A stretch of 64,000 bases of DNA from RH-AL1 sp965198485 (GTDB lineage: Bacteria > Pseudomonadota > Alphaproteobacteria > Rhizobiales > Beijerinckiaceae). A model generated the notes under the pieces. The model had not been told where the DNA came from, did no database searches, and worked only from the letters and a program-made list of their open reading frames with translations. Positions 50,161 through 62,563 of the stretch are shown here, one piece after another; position 1 is the first letter of the stretch, and each line of letters opens with the position of its first letter. The position numbers and the translations under genes were made by a program. Where the stretch lies: positions 3,038,001 through 3,102,000 of the forward strand of contig CBDAPQ010000005.1 in NCBI GenBank assembly GCA_965198485.1. Reading direction: 5' to 3'.

Positions 50161-50508
50161 TCAGCGCGCATCCGTCAGCACGGCGCGGATGACACGGCGC
50201 CGCGGATCGCGGACGGGCAGCGGCACGGCCGGCACCTCTGGATCGGCGCGCTCGATAGCCGTGCCGTCGAAGACCGGCTCGATCGCCGTCGCCTCGACCA
50301 GCGCGGTGAGACGGGCGGCGTCGCGGATGCATCGCGCCGGGCGCTCGGCGCACCAGTCGGTGGCGTGCGCCACGGCAGCATCGGTCACGCTCGCGGCCTC
50401 GCTCGCGACGGCCGCTTCGAAGGCCTGCGAGCTGCGCAGCGAGCCGACGCCGAAGGTGATGCCGACGTAGACGATCGAGAGAAAGAAGCCGCAGCGCAGG
50501 AAGAACAT
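50161..50508 (-). CDS. DUF5330-like protein with N-terminal membrane anchor
   Basis: The 115-residue product starts MFFLRCGFFLSIVYVGITFG, a membrane anchor or signal, followed by a soluble region with DWCAERPARCIRDAARL, where two cysteines could form a disulfide. The opening and the cysteine pair match a small Rhizobiales family (DUF5330) that usually lies beside sufE, as here (46 bases). The last 30 residues look less conserved and end in LTDAR. Function unknown. Confidence 0.75.
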   Translation of the reverse strand: MFFLRCGFFLSIVYVGITFGVGSLRSSQAFEAAVASEAASVTDAAVAHATDWCAERPARCIRDAARLTALVEATAIEPVFDGTAIERADPEVPAVPLPVRDPRRRVIRAVLTDAR

Positions 50509-50779
50509 GGAAGGCTCGCAAGGGGTTGATCGTTGACCTGAAGCGAGGCTAGCAGCCGATCTCGAAAATTGTCGGCAAAGTCGATAGCTCGATTCGAGCG
50601 TTCGCCTTCAGTCTACGCTAACCATGTTGCTTGACCGGGTACCGCGGAGAGTTTCATGCGCGGCGGAAGAGTCCAGTCGAGGCGCCGGCTTAGGCTTCAT
50701 TTAAGGGGAAGCTGCGAGCGTGATCGTCGTCGCGTGACGGATCTGCCGCCGCTCGCGTGCACGCGTGGAGTGAAGCCCG

Positions 50780-52579
50780 TTGAACGCCACCCCGAGCGTG
50801 TTCGCCCTCTCCAGCGCCCTTGTGCATGCCGGCGCGCGCACGAACGAAGCGGACCGCGGCCGCCACGAGCGGTTCATCCGCGAGAAACTCCTTCTCATCA
50901 GCCTCGTCCTCGCCGCACTGCCGCTCGGGCTCGCCTTTCACGGCGTGCCGAGCCCGGCAGAGGCCGCTTTGTTCGCTTTGGCTCTGATGCCGCTGGCGGC
51001 CGCGCTGCTCGTTGCACGCAGCGGTCGCCTCGCCGCCGCCCAGGTCGTCGCCGCCTCGGGGGCCGTCGCCATCGCCCTGTGCCTCGCCGCCGTCGCCGGC
51101 GCGGCCGCCGGCTTCGCCTGGCTGATCCTGGCCACCATCGAGATGGCGCTCACCTTCGATCGCGGCCTGCTCCGGCGCGCGGCCGTCGCCCTCGTGCCCG
51201 CGGCCGGAGCGATCGTCGTTCTCGACGGCTATACCGCGAGCCGCCACGCCGCTGAGGCTTCGGCACTCGCCGCGCTCTGCGCCTTCGCGGTGGCGGCGCT
51301 GGCGAGCTGGCGCCTGGTCGAGGCCGGGCGCGACAACGGCCGCAACGCCGTGGGTGACGCCCGCGCCGCGGCGTTGACCGACGCGCTCGGTGTCGCCGTG
51401 ATCGTGTTCGACGCCGCCGGCCGGCTGGTCGAGGCCGTGACCGGGTGCGACGCGTTGCTCAGCATGAGCCCCGGCGAGCTGTCGGGACGCGGGTTCTTCG
51501 ATCACGTCAACGTCGCCGACCGCCCGGCCTTCCTGAAGCTCCTCGCCGACGCGATGCACCTGAAGGGCTCGCATTGCGGCACGGTGCGGCTGCGCACCGC
51601 CGCCATGGTGCGCAACGCGGCCGGCCACGACGAGCCGCGGCACGTGACCGTCGAGGTGAGCGCGCATGCCGCCGGCCGCGAGGTCGTCGCCGTCCTTCGC
51701 GACATCACCGAGACGCGGCGCCGCGAGGCCGAGATCGACGAGGCGCAGCGCGCGATCGATACGGCGCTACGCGCCAAGGATCATTTCCTCGCCAACATGA
51801 GCCACGAATTGCGCACGCCGCTCAACGCCATCATCGGTTTTTCGGAGATGCTCGGCAGCCGCACGATGAGCCCGAGCGATCCCGCCAAGCAGCGCGAATA
51901 TGCCGGGATCATCCATCAGTCCGGCCAGCACCTCCTGGCGGTGGTCAACTCGATCCTCGACATGTCGAAGATCCAATCGGGCACCTTCGCCCTTCTGCCC
52001 GAGCCCTTCCCCGTGCTGCCGCTGGCCGAGCAGTGCTGCGACTTGATCCGTCTGCAGGCGCAGACCGGCCGCGTGGAGGTCGTGCGCGACGTGCCCGCCG
52101 ACCTCGAGGAGATGGTCGCCGACCGCCGCGCCTGTCGCCAGATCCTTATCAACCTCCTCTCCAATGCGGTGAAGTTCACGCCGGAAGGCGGACGCGTCAC
52201 GCTGCGCGTACGGCCGGAAGGCACGGCGTTGCGCATCAGCGTCGGCGATACCGGCATCGGCATCGCCGAGGCCGACCTGACGCGGCTCGGACACCCCTTC
52301 TTCCAGGCAGGTTCCTCGCTCAGCCGACCTTACGAGGGCACCGGGCTTGGGCTCTCCGTGGTGCGCGGCCTCGTCGGCCTGCACGGCGGCACGATCTCGA
52401 TCGAGAGCGAGCTCGGCAAAGGCACGGGGGTTACCGTGCGCCTGCCGCTGGATTGCCGCGTCTCGCCCGGCGCTGCGAGCGCCGTTATCGAGACGATCCC
52501 GCGGCGCAGTCCCACCGATCCGCTACGCCCCTTCGAGATCCGCCGCGGCCCCGACAAGAGGATGAAGCAAAGTGCCTAA
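50780..52579 (+). CDS. Membrane PAS sensor histidine kinase
   Basis: The 599-residue protein (TTG start at 50780) has about five to six membrane helices (about 35-180), a PAS domain (about 190-315, VAVIVFDAAGRLVEAVTGCD and REVVAVLRDITETRRREAE), then a histidine kinase core: H-box NMSHELRTPLNAIIGFSEML (His near 342), N-box ILINLLSNAVKFT, G1 VGDTGIGIAEADL and G2 GTGLGLSVVRGLVGLHGG. H-box and N-box are intact, so autophosphorylation is expected. No response regulator is adjacent. Its stop overlaps the start of the peptidoglycan-binding protein gene by eight bases, suggesting a cell-envelope signal. Confidence 0.93.
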   Translation: MNATPSVFALSSALVHAGARTNEADRGRHERFIREKLLLISLVLAALPLGLAFHGVPSPAEAALFALALMPLAAALLVARSGRLAAAQVVAASGAVAIALCLAAVAGAAAGFAWLILATIEMALTFDRGLLRRAAVALVPAAGAIVVLDGYTASRHAAEASALAALCAFAVAALASWRLVEAGRDNGRNAVGDARAAALTDALGVAVIVFDAAGRLVEAVTGCDALLSMSPGELSGRGFFDHVNVADRPAFLKLLADAMHLKGSHCGTVRLRTAAMVRNAAGHDEPRHVTVEVSAHAAGREVVAVLRDITETRRREAEIDEAQRAIDTALRAKDHFLANMSHELRTPLNAIIGFSEMLGSRTMSPSDPAKQREYAGIIHQSGQHLLAVVNSILDMSKIQSGTFALLPEPFPVLPLAEQCCDLIRLQAQTGRVEVVRDVPADLEEMVADRRACRQILINLLSNAVKFTPEGGRVTLRVRPEGTALRISVGDTGIGIAEADLTRLGHPFFQAGSSLSRPYEGTGLGLSVVRGLVGLHGGTISIESELGKGTGVTVRLPLDCRVSPGAASAVIETIPRRSPTDPLRPFEIRRGPDKRMKQSA

Positions 52580-53261
52580 CGCCGCCATGTTCGACGACGA
52601 TCTCGGATACGAGTCCAAGGCGCGCAAGGGAGCGCCCCGCAAGCCACGCGCGACCGCCGCTGGCAAGAAGAGAGGCGCTAAGCGCAAGCGCTTCGGGACA
52701 AACCAGATCGCGCGCTTCGCCGCGATCGGCATGGCTGCCACCATCGCGACCGGCATCATGGTCAATGCCTTGGTGCTGCAGAAGGGGCATCATCCTGCGC
52801 CGTTGTTCGGCAAGACGCCCGCATCCACGGCGAGCCAGGCCTCGGCCCCGCTGCCGCCGGTCCGCGCCATGCCGGTCCGCGCCATGCCGGTCGAGGCCTC
52901 CGACGAGTCCGCAGTCAAGGGGCGCAAGACCGTCATCGGCACGCGCGAGACCGACGCGCCCTCCGGCGATGACGCCATCGGCCGCCTGCTCGCCGGTGGC
53001 GCTGCTCCCGCCGCCAAGGTCGCCAGTAAGGCCCAAGGCAAAGGCAGGGGCGATGTCAAAGACGAGAGCAAGACCGTGACAGGCGTGCAGCGCGCGTTGA
53101 CGAAGCTCGGCTTCAAGGTGCCGGTGACAGGCGCCGCCGGCCCTGCCACGAAGAAGGCGATCGAGGCCTACGAGAAGGACCATCACCTCCCGGTGAAGGG
53201 CGAGGTCAATCGTCGCCTCGTGAAGGTGCTCGCCGCCGACAGCGGCATCAGGATGGACTGA
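52572..53261 (+). CDS. Peptidoglycan-binding-domain protein with one membrane span
   Basis: The 229-residue product begins with GTG overlapping the kinase stop. A basic cytoplasmic leader (about 15-45: ARKGAPRKPRATAAGKKRGA) precedes one membrane helix (about 47-70, IARFAAIGMAATIATGIMVN), then a Pro/Ala linker with a short tandem PVRAMPVRAMPV, and a C-terminal PG_binding_1 domain (about 165-225: VTGVQRALTKLGFKVPVTGA, KKAIEAYEKDHHLPVKGEVN). It is probably a type II membrane protein that touches the wall and may work with the coupled sensor kinase. Confidence 0.88.
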   Translation: MPNAAMFDDDLGYESKARKGAPRKPRATAAGKKRGAKRKRFGTNQIARFAAIGMAATIATGIMVNALVLQKGHHPAPLFGKTPASTASQASAPLPPVRAMPVRAMPVEASDESAVKGRKTVIGTRETDAPSGDDAIGRLLAGGAAPAAKVASKAQGKGRGDVKDESKTVTGVQRALTKLGFKVPVTGAAGPATKKAIEAYEKDHHLPVKGEVNRRLVKVLAADSGIRMD

Positions 53262-53333
53262 GAAGGCCGGGGCGACACGCGCGAACGGCGGGCGCGAGCC
53301 CGGCCGCTCTCGATGGAGAGTGGTCCAACAGCC

Positions 53334-54956
53334 TCAGAACACCCTGGAGAAGATCAGGAACAAGGTGGCGGAGATCGCCATGGCGCAGGGCAGCGTCAGC
53401 ACCCAGGCCAGCGCGATCGAGCGCAGCGTACCCCACTGGATGCCCGATCCGTTCGCCGCCATCGTGCCGGCGACGCCGGACGACAGCACGTGGGTGGTCG
53501 ACACCGGCAGGCCGAACCCGTCGGCGAGACCGATCGTGCCGGCAGCGACGATCTCGGCGGCGGCGCCCTGCCCGTAGGTCAGGTGTGTCTTGCCGATGCG
53601 CTCGCCGACCGTGACCACGATGCGCTTCCAGCCAATCATCGTGCCGAGGCCAAGCGCCAGCGCCACGGCGATCTTCACCCACCAAGGGATGTAGCGCGTC
53701 GAGGCGTTGAGCATGCCCTGGTACTTGGTCAGCGTCTTCTTGTCGTCGGCGCTGAGTTCGTTGCCCTTGTCCTTCATCAGGACCTTGAGGGCTTCCGAGG
53801 TCAGGTACATGTCGTTGCGGGTGTTGCCGGCCTGCGTGGCCGGGATGGCCTTGATCGTGCCGTAGGTCTGGACCTGCTTGGCGACGTCGTCGACGAGCTT
53901 CGACAGAGACGGATAGGTTCCGCCGGTCAGCTCGTGATTGGAGACGTACTGGGTCACGGCCGGGCGGGGGTTGCCGATGATGTCGTAGCCGGCGGCCTTG
54001 GCGTCGACGATCTTCGCAGCTTGCTCCGACACCTGCTGGAACCCTGCGACGCGGCTCGGCTCGACGGCGCGGTTGAGCGCGAACGCCGTCGGCACGGTAC
54101 CGATCAGGATCAGCATGATCAGGCCCATGCCCTTCTGGCCGTCATTCGAGCCGTGGAAGAACGACACCAGCGTGCAGGTCAGGACGAGCAGTCCGCGGAT
54201 CCAAACCGGCGGCGGCTCGCCGCCCTTGGGCTCGCTGTAGAGCTCACGTTTCTTGATCAGCGCCTTCATGGCGAGCAGCAGCAAGGCAGCGGCGCCGAAG
54301 CCGAACAGCGGCGACAGCAGCAGACCCCAGCCGATCTTGGTGGCCTCGCCCCAGTTCACCCCCGAGGACGCGCTGTGGCCGTTGAGGATCGCGTTCATGA
54401 CGCCCACGCCGATGATGGAACCGATCAGCGTGTGCGAGGACGAGGCTGGCAGGCCGAGCCACCAGGTCCCGAGATTCCAGATGATCGCGGCGATCAGCAT
54501 CGAGAACACCATCGCGAAACCGGCCGGTGAGGTGATCGAGAGGATCAGCTCGATGGGCAGCAGCGACACGATGTTGTAGGCGACGAGGCCGCTCGACAGC
54601 GACACGCCGAGGAAGTTGAAGAAGCCGGACCAGACCACTGCGATCTGAGGCGGCAGCGCCCGCGTGTAGATCACGGTGGCGACGGCATTAGCGGTGTCGT
54701 GGAAACCGTTGACGAACTCGAAGCCGAGCGCCACGAGCAGCGCCACGGCGAGCAGGAGGTAGGGCAGGACGCTCGAAGGCTTGGCGCCGGCGGTCTCGAC
54801 CTCGGAGAAGATCATGTAGGCGACGAAGAACAGGCCGAGCGCGATGATCGCGCCGAAGATGATGATGCCGAGCGGGCCCATCGGCTGGTTCAGGTCGACC
54901 TTGCGCTCATATTGCGTCTCGCCGCTGCCGACCGACGGTGCAGAAACTGAACTCAT
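53334..54956 (-). CDS. PiT-family inorganic phosphate transporter
   Basis: The 540-residue protein has the PiT repeat motif twice: FVNGFHDTANAVATVIYTRA (about residue 85) and FFHGSNDGQKGMGLIMLILI (about 260), on either side of numerous membrane segments. A large hydrophilic loop between the halves (about 300-420, QYVSNHELTGGTYPSLSKLV) and a long N-terminal leader are features of the longer alphaproteobacterial form. It would import phosphate, alone or with a metal cation. No PitA-linked DUF47 gene is adjacent, which is a common partner elsewhere. It is divergent from the DUF2267-like gene. Confidence 0.94.
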   Translation of the reverse strand: MSSVSAPSVGSGETQYERKVDLNQPMGPLGIIIFGAIIALGLFFVAYMIFSEVETAGAKPSSVLPYLLLAVALLVALGFEFVNGFHDTANAVATVIYTRALPPQIAVVWSGFFNFLGVSLSSGLVAYNIVSLLPIELILSITSPAGFAMVFSMLIAAIIWNLGTWWLGLPASSSHTLIGSIIGVGVMNAILNGHSASSGVNWGEATKIGWGLLLSPLFGFGAAALLLLAMKALIKKRELYSEPKGGEPPPVWIRGLLVLTCTLVSFFHGSNDGQKGMGLIMLILIGTVPTAFALNRAVEPSRVAGFQQVSEQAAKIVDAKAAGYDIIGNPRPAVTQYVSNHELTGGTYPSLSKLVDDVAKQVQTYGTIKAIPATQAGNTRNDMYLTSEALKVLMKDKGNELSADDKKTLTKYQGMLNASTRYIPWWVKIAVALALGLGTMIGWKRIVVTVGERIGKTHLTYGQGAAAEIVAAGTIGLADGFGLPVSTTHVLSSGVAGTMAANGSGIQWGTLRSIALAWVLTLPCAMAISATLFLIFSRVF

Positions 54957-55132
54957 TGCCGAACCCCTGGCTTTCCCCCAGCCGGGTTAAACATCGTTAA
55001 TTACAGCGGTGTGACACGAGGCCGGGCGATCGCGAGCGGCCGCCTACTCCCCTAGGGAAGCCGACGTTGCCTTGATTTCCCAAGGGGCGGTCGGCAGAAG
55101 GGCCTGCTATTACTCTCGCGAAGAGGACAATC

Positions 55133-55525
55133 ATGGACGAGTTGGTGGCTCGGGTCGCCGCGGCGGCAGGTATTCCGGCGGATCAGGCTCAGCGGGCGAT
55201 CAACCTCATCCTCGCCTTCCTCCAGCGCGAAGCGCCTACCGAATTCGACGAGATGCAGCATCACCTGCCCGGCGCCCAAGACGGAGCCGCGGTCGGTGCG
55301 GAGGATAAGCCGACCAACGGCGGCCTGATGGGAAGCATCATGGGCAAGCTCAGCGGCGGCGGCGGGCTCATGGGGCTCGCCTCGCAGCTCACCGGGCTCG
55401 GCCTCAACACCGGCGAGATGACGACGATCGGCAAGGAGCTCTTCGCCTTCGCCCGCGAGCGAGCCGGCGACGACAAGGTCGAGCAGGTCGCCAACGCCAT
55501 TCCCGGCCTGAGCACCCTGATGTGA
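55133..55525 (+). CDS. DUF2267-like small protein
   Basis: The 130-residue protein has a helical N-terminus (MDELVARVAAAAGIPADQAQ, AINLILAFLQREAPTEFDEM) and a Gly-rich middle (MGKLSGGGGLMGLASQL) followed by a helix ending VANAIPGLSTLM. The order, a helical bundle with LVxRVAxxAGI and a Gly-rich insert, is that of DUF2267 proteins in Rhizobiales; function unknown. It is translationally coupled (GTGA at 55522) to the methylmalonyl-CoA mutase small subunit. Confidence 0.8.
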   Translation: MDELVARVAAAAGIPADQAQRAINLILAFLQREAPTEFDEMQHHLPGAQDGAAVGAEDKPTNGGLMGSIMGKLSGGGGLMGLASQLTGLGLNTGEMTTIGKELFAFARERAGDDKVEQVANAIPGLSTLM

Positions 55526-57225
55526 GCGGCGATGCGGCGCCAAAGGCCGTCCAGCCGCTCTATCCGCGTCTGGCGAGTGACCCGTTCCAGCCCTGGCGCG
55601 CTCGGGCGGACTGGGCGGTGTGCCAACGCGTCGATCATCCCGATCCCGAGGCAGCCAACCGCCTTGCCATGCTCGACCTTCAAGGCGGCGCGGACGCCCT
55701 GACGCTGGTGGCGGGCGCGAGCCGTGCCGCGCACGGCTACGGCCTCCCCGAGCCTTCGGCGCTGGCCGCGACGCTTGAAGGCGTCGAGCTCGACCTCATC
55801 GGGCTGCGCCTTGACGCGGGAGCGCAAGCGCCCGCCTTTGCAGAAGCGCTCGCCGCCTTGGTCGAGGCGCGGCGGCTCGGCAGCGCCGGGCTCGGGATCG
55901 ATCTCGGCTTCGACCCCGTCGCGCTCGCCGCCTGCGGTCAAGAGGCCGAGCCGGGAGCCGCCTCGGCCCTGGTGCGGCTCGCGGCCGAAGCCGGGCTCGC
56001 GGGCAGGCCGCTGCTCTGCGACGGCCGCACCTGGCACGAGGCCGGCGCCGGCGAGGCGCGCGAGCTCGCCCTGGTGCTCGCCTCGGGCGTCAGCGAGTGG
56101 CGCCAGCTCGAGGCCGCCGGCCACTCGCTCGAGGCGGCGCGCGATGCCGTCGCCGTGCTGCTGCCCTTCGAGGCCGACGTGCTGATGGGTCTGGCCAAGG
56201 CCCGCGCCGTCCGACGGCTCTGGGTCAGGCTCGAAACAGCATGCGGATTGCAGCCCAAGCCGCTGAAGCTTCACGCCGAAACCTCGTGGCGGATGATGAC
56301 GCGTTACGATACCCACACCAACGCCATGCGCGCGACCGCGGCGGTCTTCGCCGCCGGTCTTGGCGGCGTCGACACCATGTCGGTCCTGCCGATGACCCTG
56401 GTGCAGGGCCTGCCCGACGAGGCCGCGCGACGCCTCGCCCGCAACACCGGCCGCGTATTGCTCGACGAGGCTAACCTCGGCAAGGTCGACGATCCCGCAG
56501 CCGGCTCGGGCGCGCTCGAGGCGCTGACCGAAGATCTGTGCCGGGCGGCGTGGTCGCTGTTCCAGGACGTCGAGCGGAGCGGCGGTATCGAGGCCGGTCT
56601 GCGCGATGGCAGCATCGCCGCCTTTCTCGCAACAGAGGCGGCGCGGCGGCGCGGCAAAGTCGCAAGCCTCGCCCGCGGCTTGGTCGGCACCAGCCTCTTC
56701 CCGAGCCTCGACGCGCCTGCCGCGGCGGTGCTCGATCTGGCGCGGACGACGGCCCCGCAGACCAACGGAACGCTGCCGTCGCACCGCGACGCGGAGCCGT
56801 TCGAGACGCTCCGCGACATCGCCGAAATCCGCGCAGGGATCGGGCGACGACCTCGGGCTTTCCTGGCGACGCTGGGCGAACCGGCCGCATTCGGCGCCCG
56901 CGCGACGCTTGCCGCCAACCTGCTCGCCGCCGCCGGCATCGCCACCGAGCCGCCGCCCGCCGCCGCGCGCGACATGCCCGCCCTCGTGATAGCCTTCGAG
57001 GCGAGCGGCACGCCCGTGGCCTGCCTCTGCGGCGACGATGCGGCCTACGCCGCCAACGGCGAGGCCGCGGCTGCAGCCCTGCGGCAGGCCGGCGCGACCT
57101 GGGTGCTCGCCGCTAGTTCCGGCGAGGTCGAAGGCGCCGATGGCTTCATCCATAAGGGCGGCAACGTGCTGCAAATCCTTGCAGCGACGTTGAAAATACT
57201 CGAAAGCCAATCTCGATCCGATTAG
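55522..57225 (+). CDS. mutA: Methylmalonyl-CoA mutase small (beta) subunit
   Basis: The 567-residue protein matches MutA: a TIM-barrel catalytic-type domain (about 1-400, with LRLDAGA, GSAGLGIDLGF, LHAETSWRMMTRYDTHTNAM) and a C-terminal cobalamin-binding-type domain (about 440-560) that lacks the DxHxxG histidine motif, as usual for the small subunit (here CLCGDDAAYA takes its place). It partners MutB (59334) in converting methylmalonyl-CoA to succinyl-CoA in propionate metabolism. The large subunit gene is about 2.1 kb downstream rather than adjacent, separated by an inverted sdaA and a DUF29 gene. Start is GTG overlapping the DUF2267-like stop. Confidence 0.92.
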   Translation: MSGDAAPKAVQPLYPRLASDPFQPWRARADWAVCQRVDHPDPEAANRLAMLDLQGGADALTLVAGASRAAHGYGLPEPSALAATLEGVELDLIGLRLDAGAQAPAFAEALAALVEARRLGSAGLGIDLGFDPVALAACGQEAEPGAASALVRLAAEAGLAGRPLLCDGRTWHEAGAGEARELALVLASGVSEWRQLEAAGHSLEAARDAVAVLLPFEADVLMGLAKARAVRRLWVRLETACGLQPKPLKLHAETSWRMMTRYDTHTNAMRATAAVFAAGLGGVDTMSVLPMTLVQGLPDEAARRLARNTGRVLLDEANLGKVDDPAAGSGALEALTEDLCRAAWSLFQDVERSGGIEAGLRDGSIAAFLATEAARRRGKVASLARGLVGTSLFPSLDAPAAAVLDLARTTAPQTNGTLPSHRDAEPFETLRDIAEIRAGIGRRPRAFLATLGEPAAFGARATLAANLLAAAGIATEPPPAAARDMPALVIAFEASGTPVACLCGDDAAYAANGEAAAAALRQAGATWVLAASSGEVEGADGFIHKGGNVLQILAATLKILESQSRSD

Positions 57226-57250
57226 CCGACGCGATCGTCCGGCGCCGACT

Positions 57251-58636
<1,386 letters not shown>

Positions 58637-58792
58637 GGTTCGAGCTCCCAGGATGGTGACGCCATGCACGTGGGATGCCTGTATCGCTCGAAGGTGCTGG
58701 CGGTATGGCGGTCGCACCATTGTGCTATGTTTCGATCGCCGCACGGCTTGGATCTAGGAAGGGAATCGCGTCATGGCGACTGGGAGCGCGCG

Positions 58793-59275
58793 GTGAGCGC
58801 CACCGAGGATCTCTACGAGGCGGACTTCTACGCTTGGACCCAGCATCAGGCCGCGCTGCTGCGGCAGGGCGATCTGGGTCGCATCGATCTCGTCAACATC
58901 CTGGAGGAGATCGAGACCTTGGGGCGGAAGGAAGTCTCGGAGCTGCGCGCTCGATTGCGAATCCTCTCGGCCCACCTCCTCAAGCTGATGTATCAACCCG
59001 GCAAGTCGACGAGAAGCTGGTCGACGACGATCCTCGATCAGAGGATCGCGATCGCGGACCACATCGGCGACAATCCCAGCCTGAAACCGAAGCTCGCGGA
59101 TGCCTTTGCCAAGGCCTATGAGGATGGGCGCAAGCTCGCAGCATCGGAGACCGGCCTCCCGCTGGCCACGTTTCCCGTAAAATCGCCCTTCGGCTCCGAC
59201 GAGGCGCTCTCGCAGTCGTGGATCCCGCCGAACGTCTCGAGCGAGCCGAACGGGTCTGTCGAGCAGCCAGACTGA
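58793..59275 (+). CDS. DUF29 family protein
   Basis: From GTG 58793 (GGGAG seven bases upstream) the product has 160 residues. It shows the DUF29 pattern LYEADFYAWTQHQAALLRQG, LVNILEEIETLGRKEVSELR, LRILSAHLLKLMYQP and, near the C-terminus, GLPLATFPVKSPF. DUF29 proteins are common in cyanobacteria and some alphaproteobacteria, often in multiple copies with signs of transfer; function unknown. It lies between sdaA and mutB, 58 bases before the mutB start. Confidence 0.92.
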   Translation: MSATEDLYEADFYAWTQHQAALLRQGDLGRIDLVNILEEIETLGRKEVSELRARLRILSAHLLKLMYQPGKSTRSWSTTILDQRIAIADHIGDNPSLKPKLADAFAKAYEDGRKLAASETGLPLATFPVKSPFGSDEALSQSWIPPNVSSEPNGSVEQPD

Positions 59276-59333
59276 TGCCGCTTCGATGGTGCCGGCAATG
59301 TCGTGTTCGCGGCATCGTGCTACAACGTCTGTG

Positions 59334-61490
<2,157 letters not shown>

Positions 61491-61564
61491 GCCTGCTTCG
61501 GAAGTCGCCTTGAACACAAACAGCGCTTCGAGCATTTCCCACCGGCACAGCAGGACGAGGGCGC

Positions 61565-62563
61565 ATGTTCCATTCCCAGAAGGCATTGCGCGACCAGGTG
61601 ATCGTGATTACCGGCGCGACGAGCGGCATCGGGCTCGCCACCGCGCGCGCGGCAGCCAGGAAAAAGGCGCGGCTGGTCCTGGCGGCACGCAACGGCGACG
61701 ATCTGGCCCGCCTTCGCGGAGAGCTGGAGGTCTATTCGCCGGGCGTCGCCTTCGTCGCGACAGACGTCGCCAAGAAGGCCGACCTCGAAGCCCTGGCCGC
61801 CATGGCGCGCACGTCGTTCGGGGGCTTCGACACCTGGGTCAACAATGCCGGCCAGACGATCTTCGGTCGTCTCGACGAGGTCAGTGACGATGACCATGAG
61901 CGGCTCTTCCAGGTGAATTTCTGGGGCACGGTCCACGGTTCGCTCATCGCAGCCGACCATCTGAAGGCGCATGGCGGCGGCACCATCGTCAACGTCGGCA
62001 GCATCGCCAGCGATTTCGCCATCCCGCTGCAGGGCATGTACAGCGCCAGCAAGCACGCGATCCGCGGATTCACCGACGCCTTCCGCATGGAGCTCGAAGC
62101 CGAGGGCGCGCCGATCAACCTGACGCTGGTCAAGCCGGCAGCAATCGATTCGCCACTGCCCGGCAGGGCCCGCAACTACATGGCCAACGAGCCACAGCTG
62201 CCGCCGCCGGCCTACAGGCCGCACGAGGTGGCGGTGGCGATTCTGTCGGCCGCCACCGAGGTGCGCCGCGATATCTATGTCGGAGGGGTCGGCCGGATGC
62301 TGAGCGCGGCGGCCCAGGCCTCGCCGCACCTCTTCGACGCCTTCGCCGGCCCGGCGATGATGGCTTCCTCCAAGCAAAGCGAGGCCCCCGTCAACCCCTC
62401 GGGGCGGCTCCATGCCAGCGGTGACGATTTCGCCGAGCGCGGCGGCATGGGAGTCTTTACCCTGCCCTTCAGCCCCTATACGCGGCTGACGCGCAACCCC
62501 TTCGACCTCGCTGCCACAGTGCTCGGCCGTTTACGGCGGCAGGCAGGTAAGGCTCGCGACTAA
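61565..62563 (+). CDS. Short-chain dehydrogenase/reductase
   Basis: The 332-residue protein starts at ATG 61565 (GAGGG upstream). Cofactor motif VITGATSGIGLATARAA near residue 15, structural NNAG (WVNNAGQTI), and the catalytic YSASK (GMYSASKHAIRGFTDAFRME) with upstream Ser in NVGSIASDF. It is longer than classical SDRs (about 250) because of a C-terminal extension (about 235-332), which resembles a subgroup of unknown substrate. Its TAA and the AI-2E gene TAG share the bases CTAA at 62560-62563. Confidence 0.92.
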   Translation: MFHSQKALRDQVIVITGATSGIGLATARAAARKKARLVLAARNGDDLARLRGELEVYSPGVAFVATDVAKKADLEALAAMARTSFGGFDTWVNNAGQTIFGRLDEVSDDDHERLFQVNFWGTVHGSLIAADHLKAHGGGTIVNVGSIASDFAIPLQGMYSASKHAIRGFTDAFRMELEAEGAPINLTLVKPAAIDSPLPGRARNYMANEPQLPPPAYRPHEVAVAILSAATEVRRDIYVGGVGRMLSAAAQASPHLFDAFAGPAMMASSKQSEAPVNPSGRLHASGDDFAERGGMGVFTLPFSPYTRLTRNPFDLAATVLGRLRRQAGKARD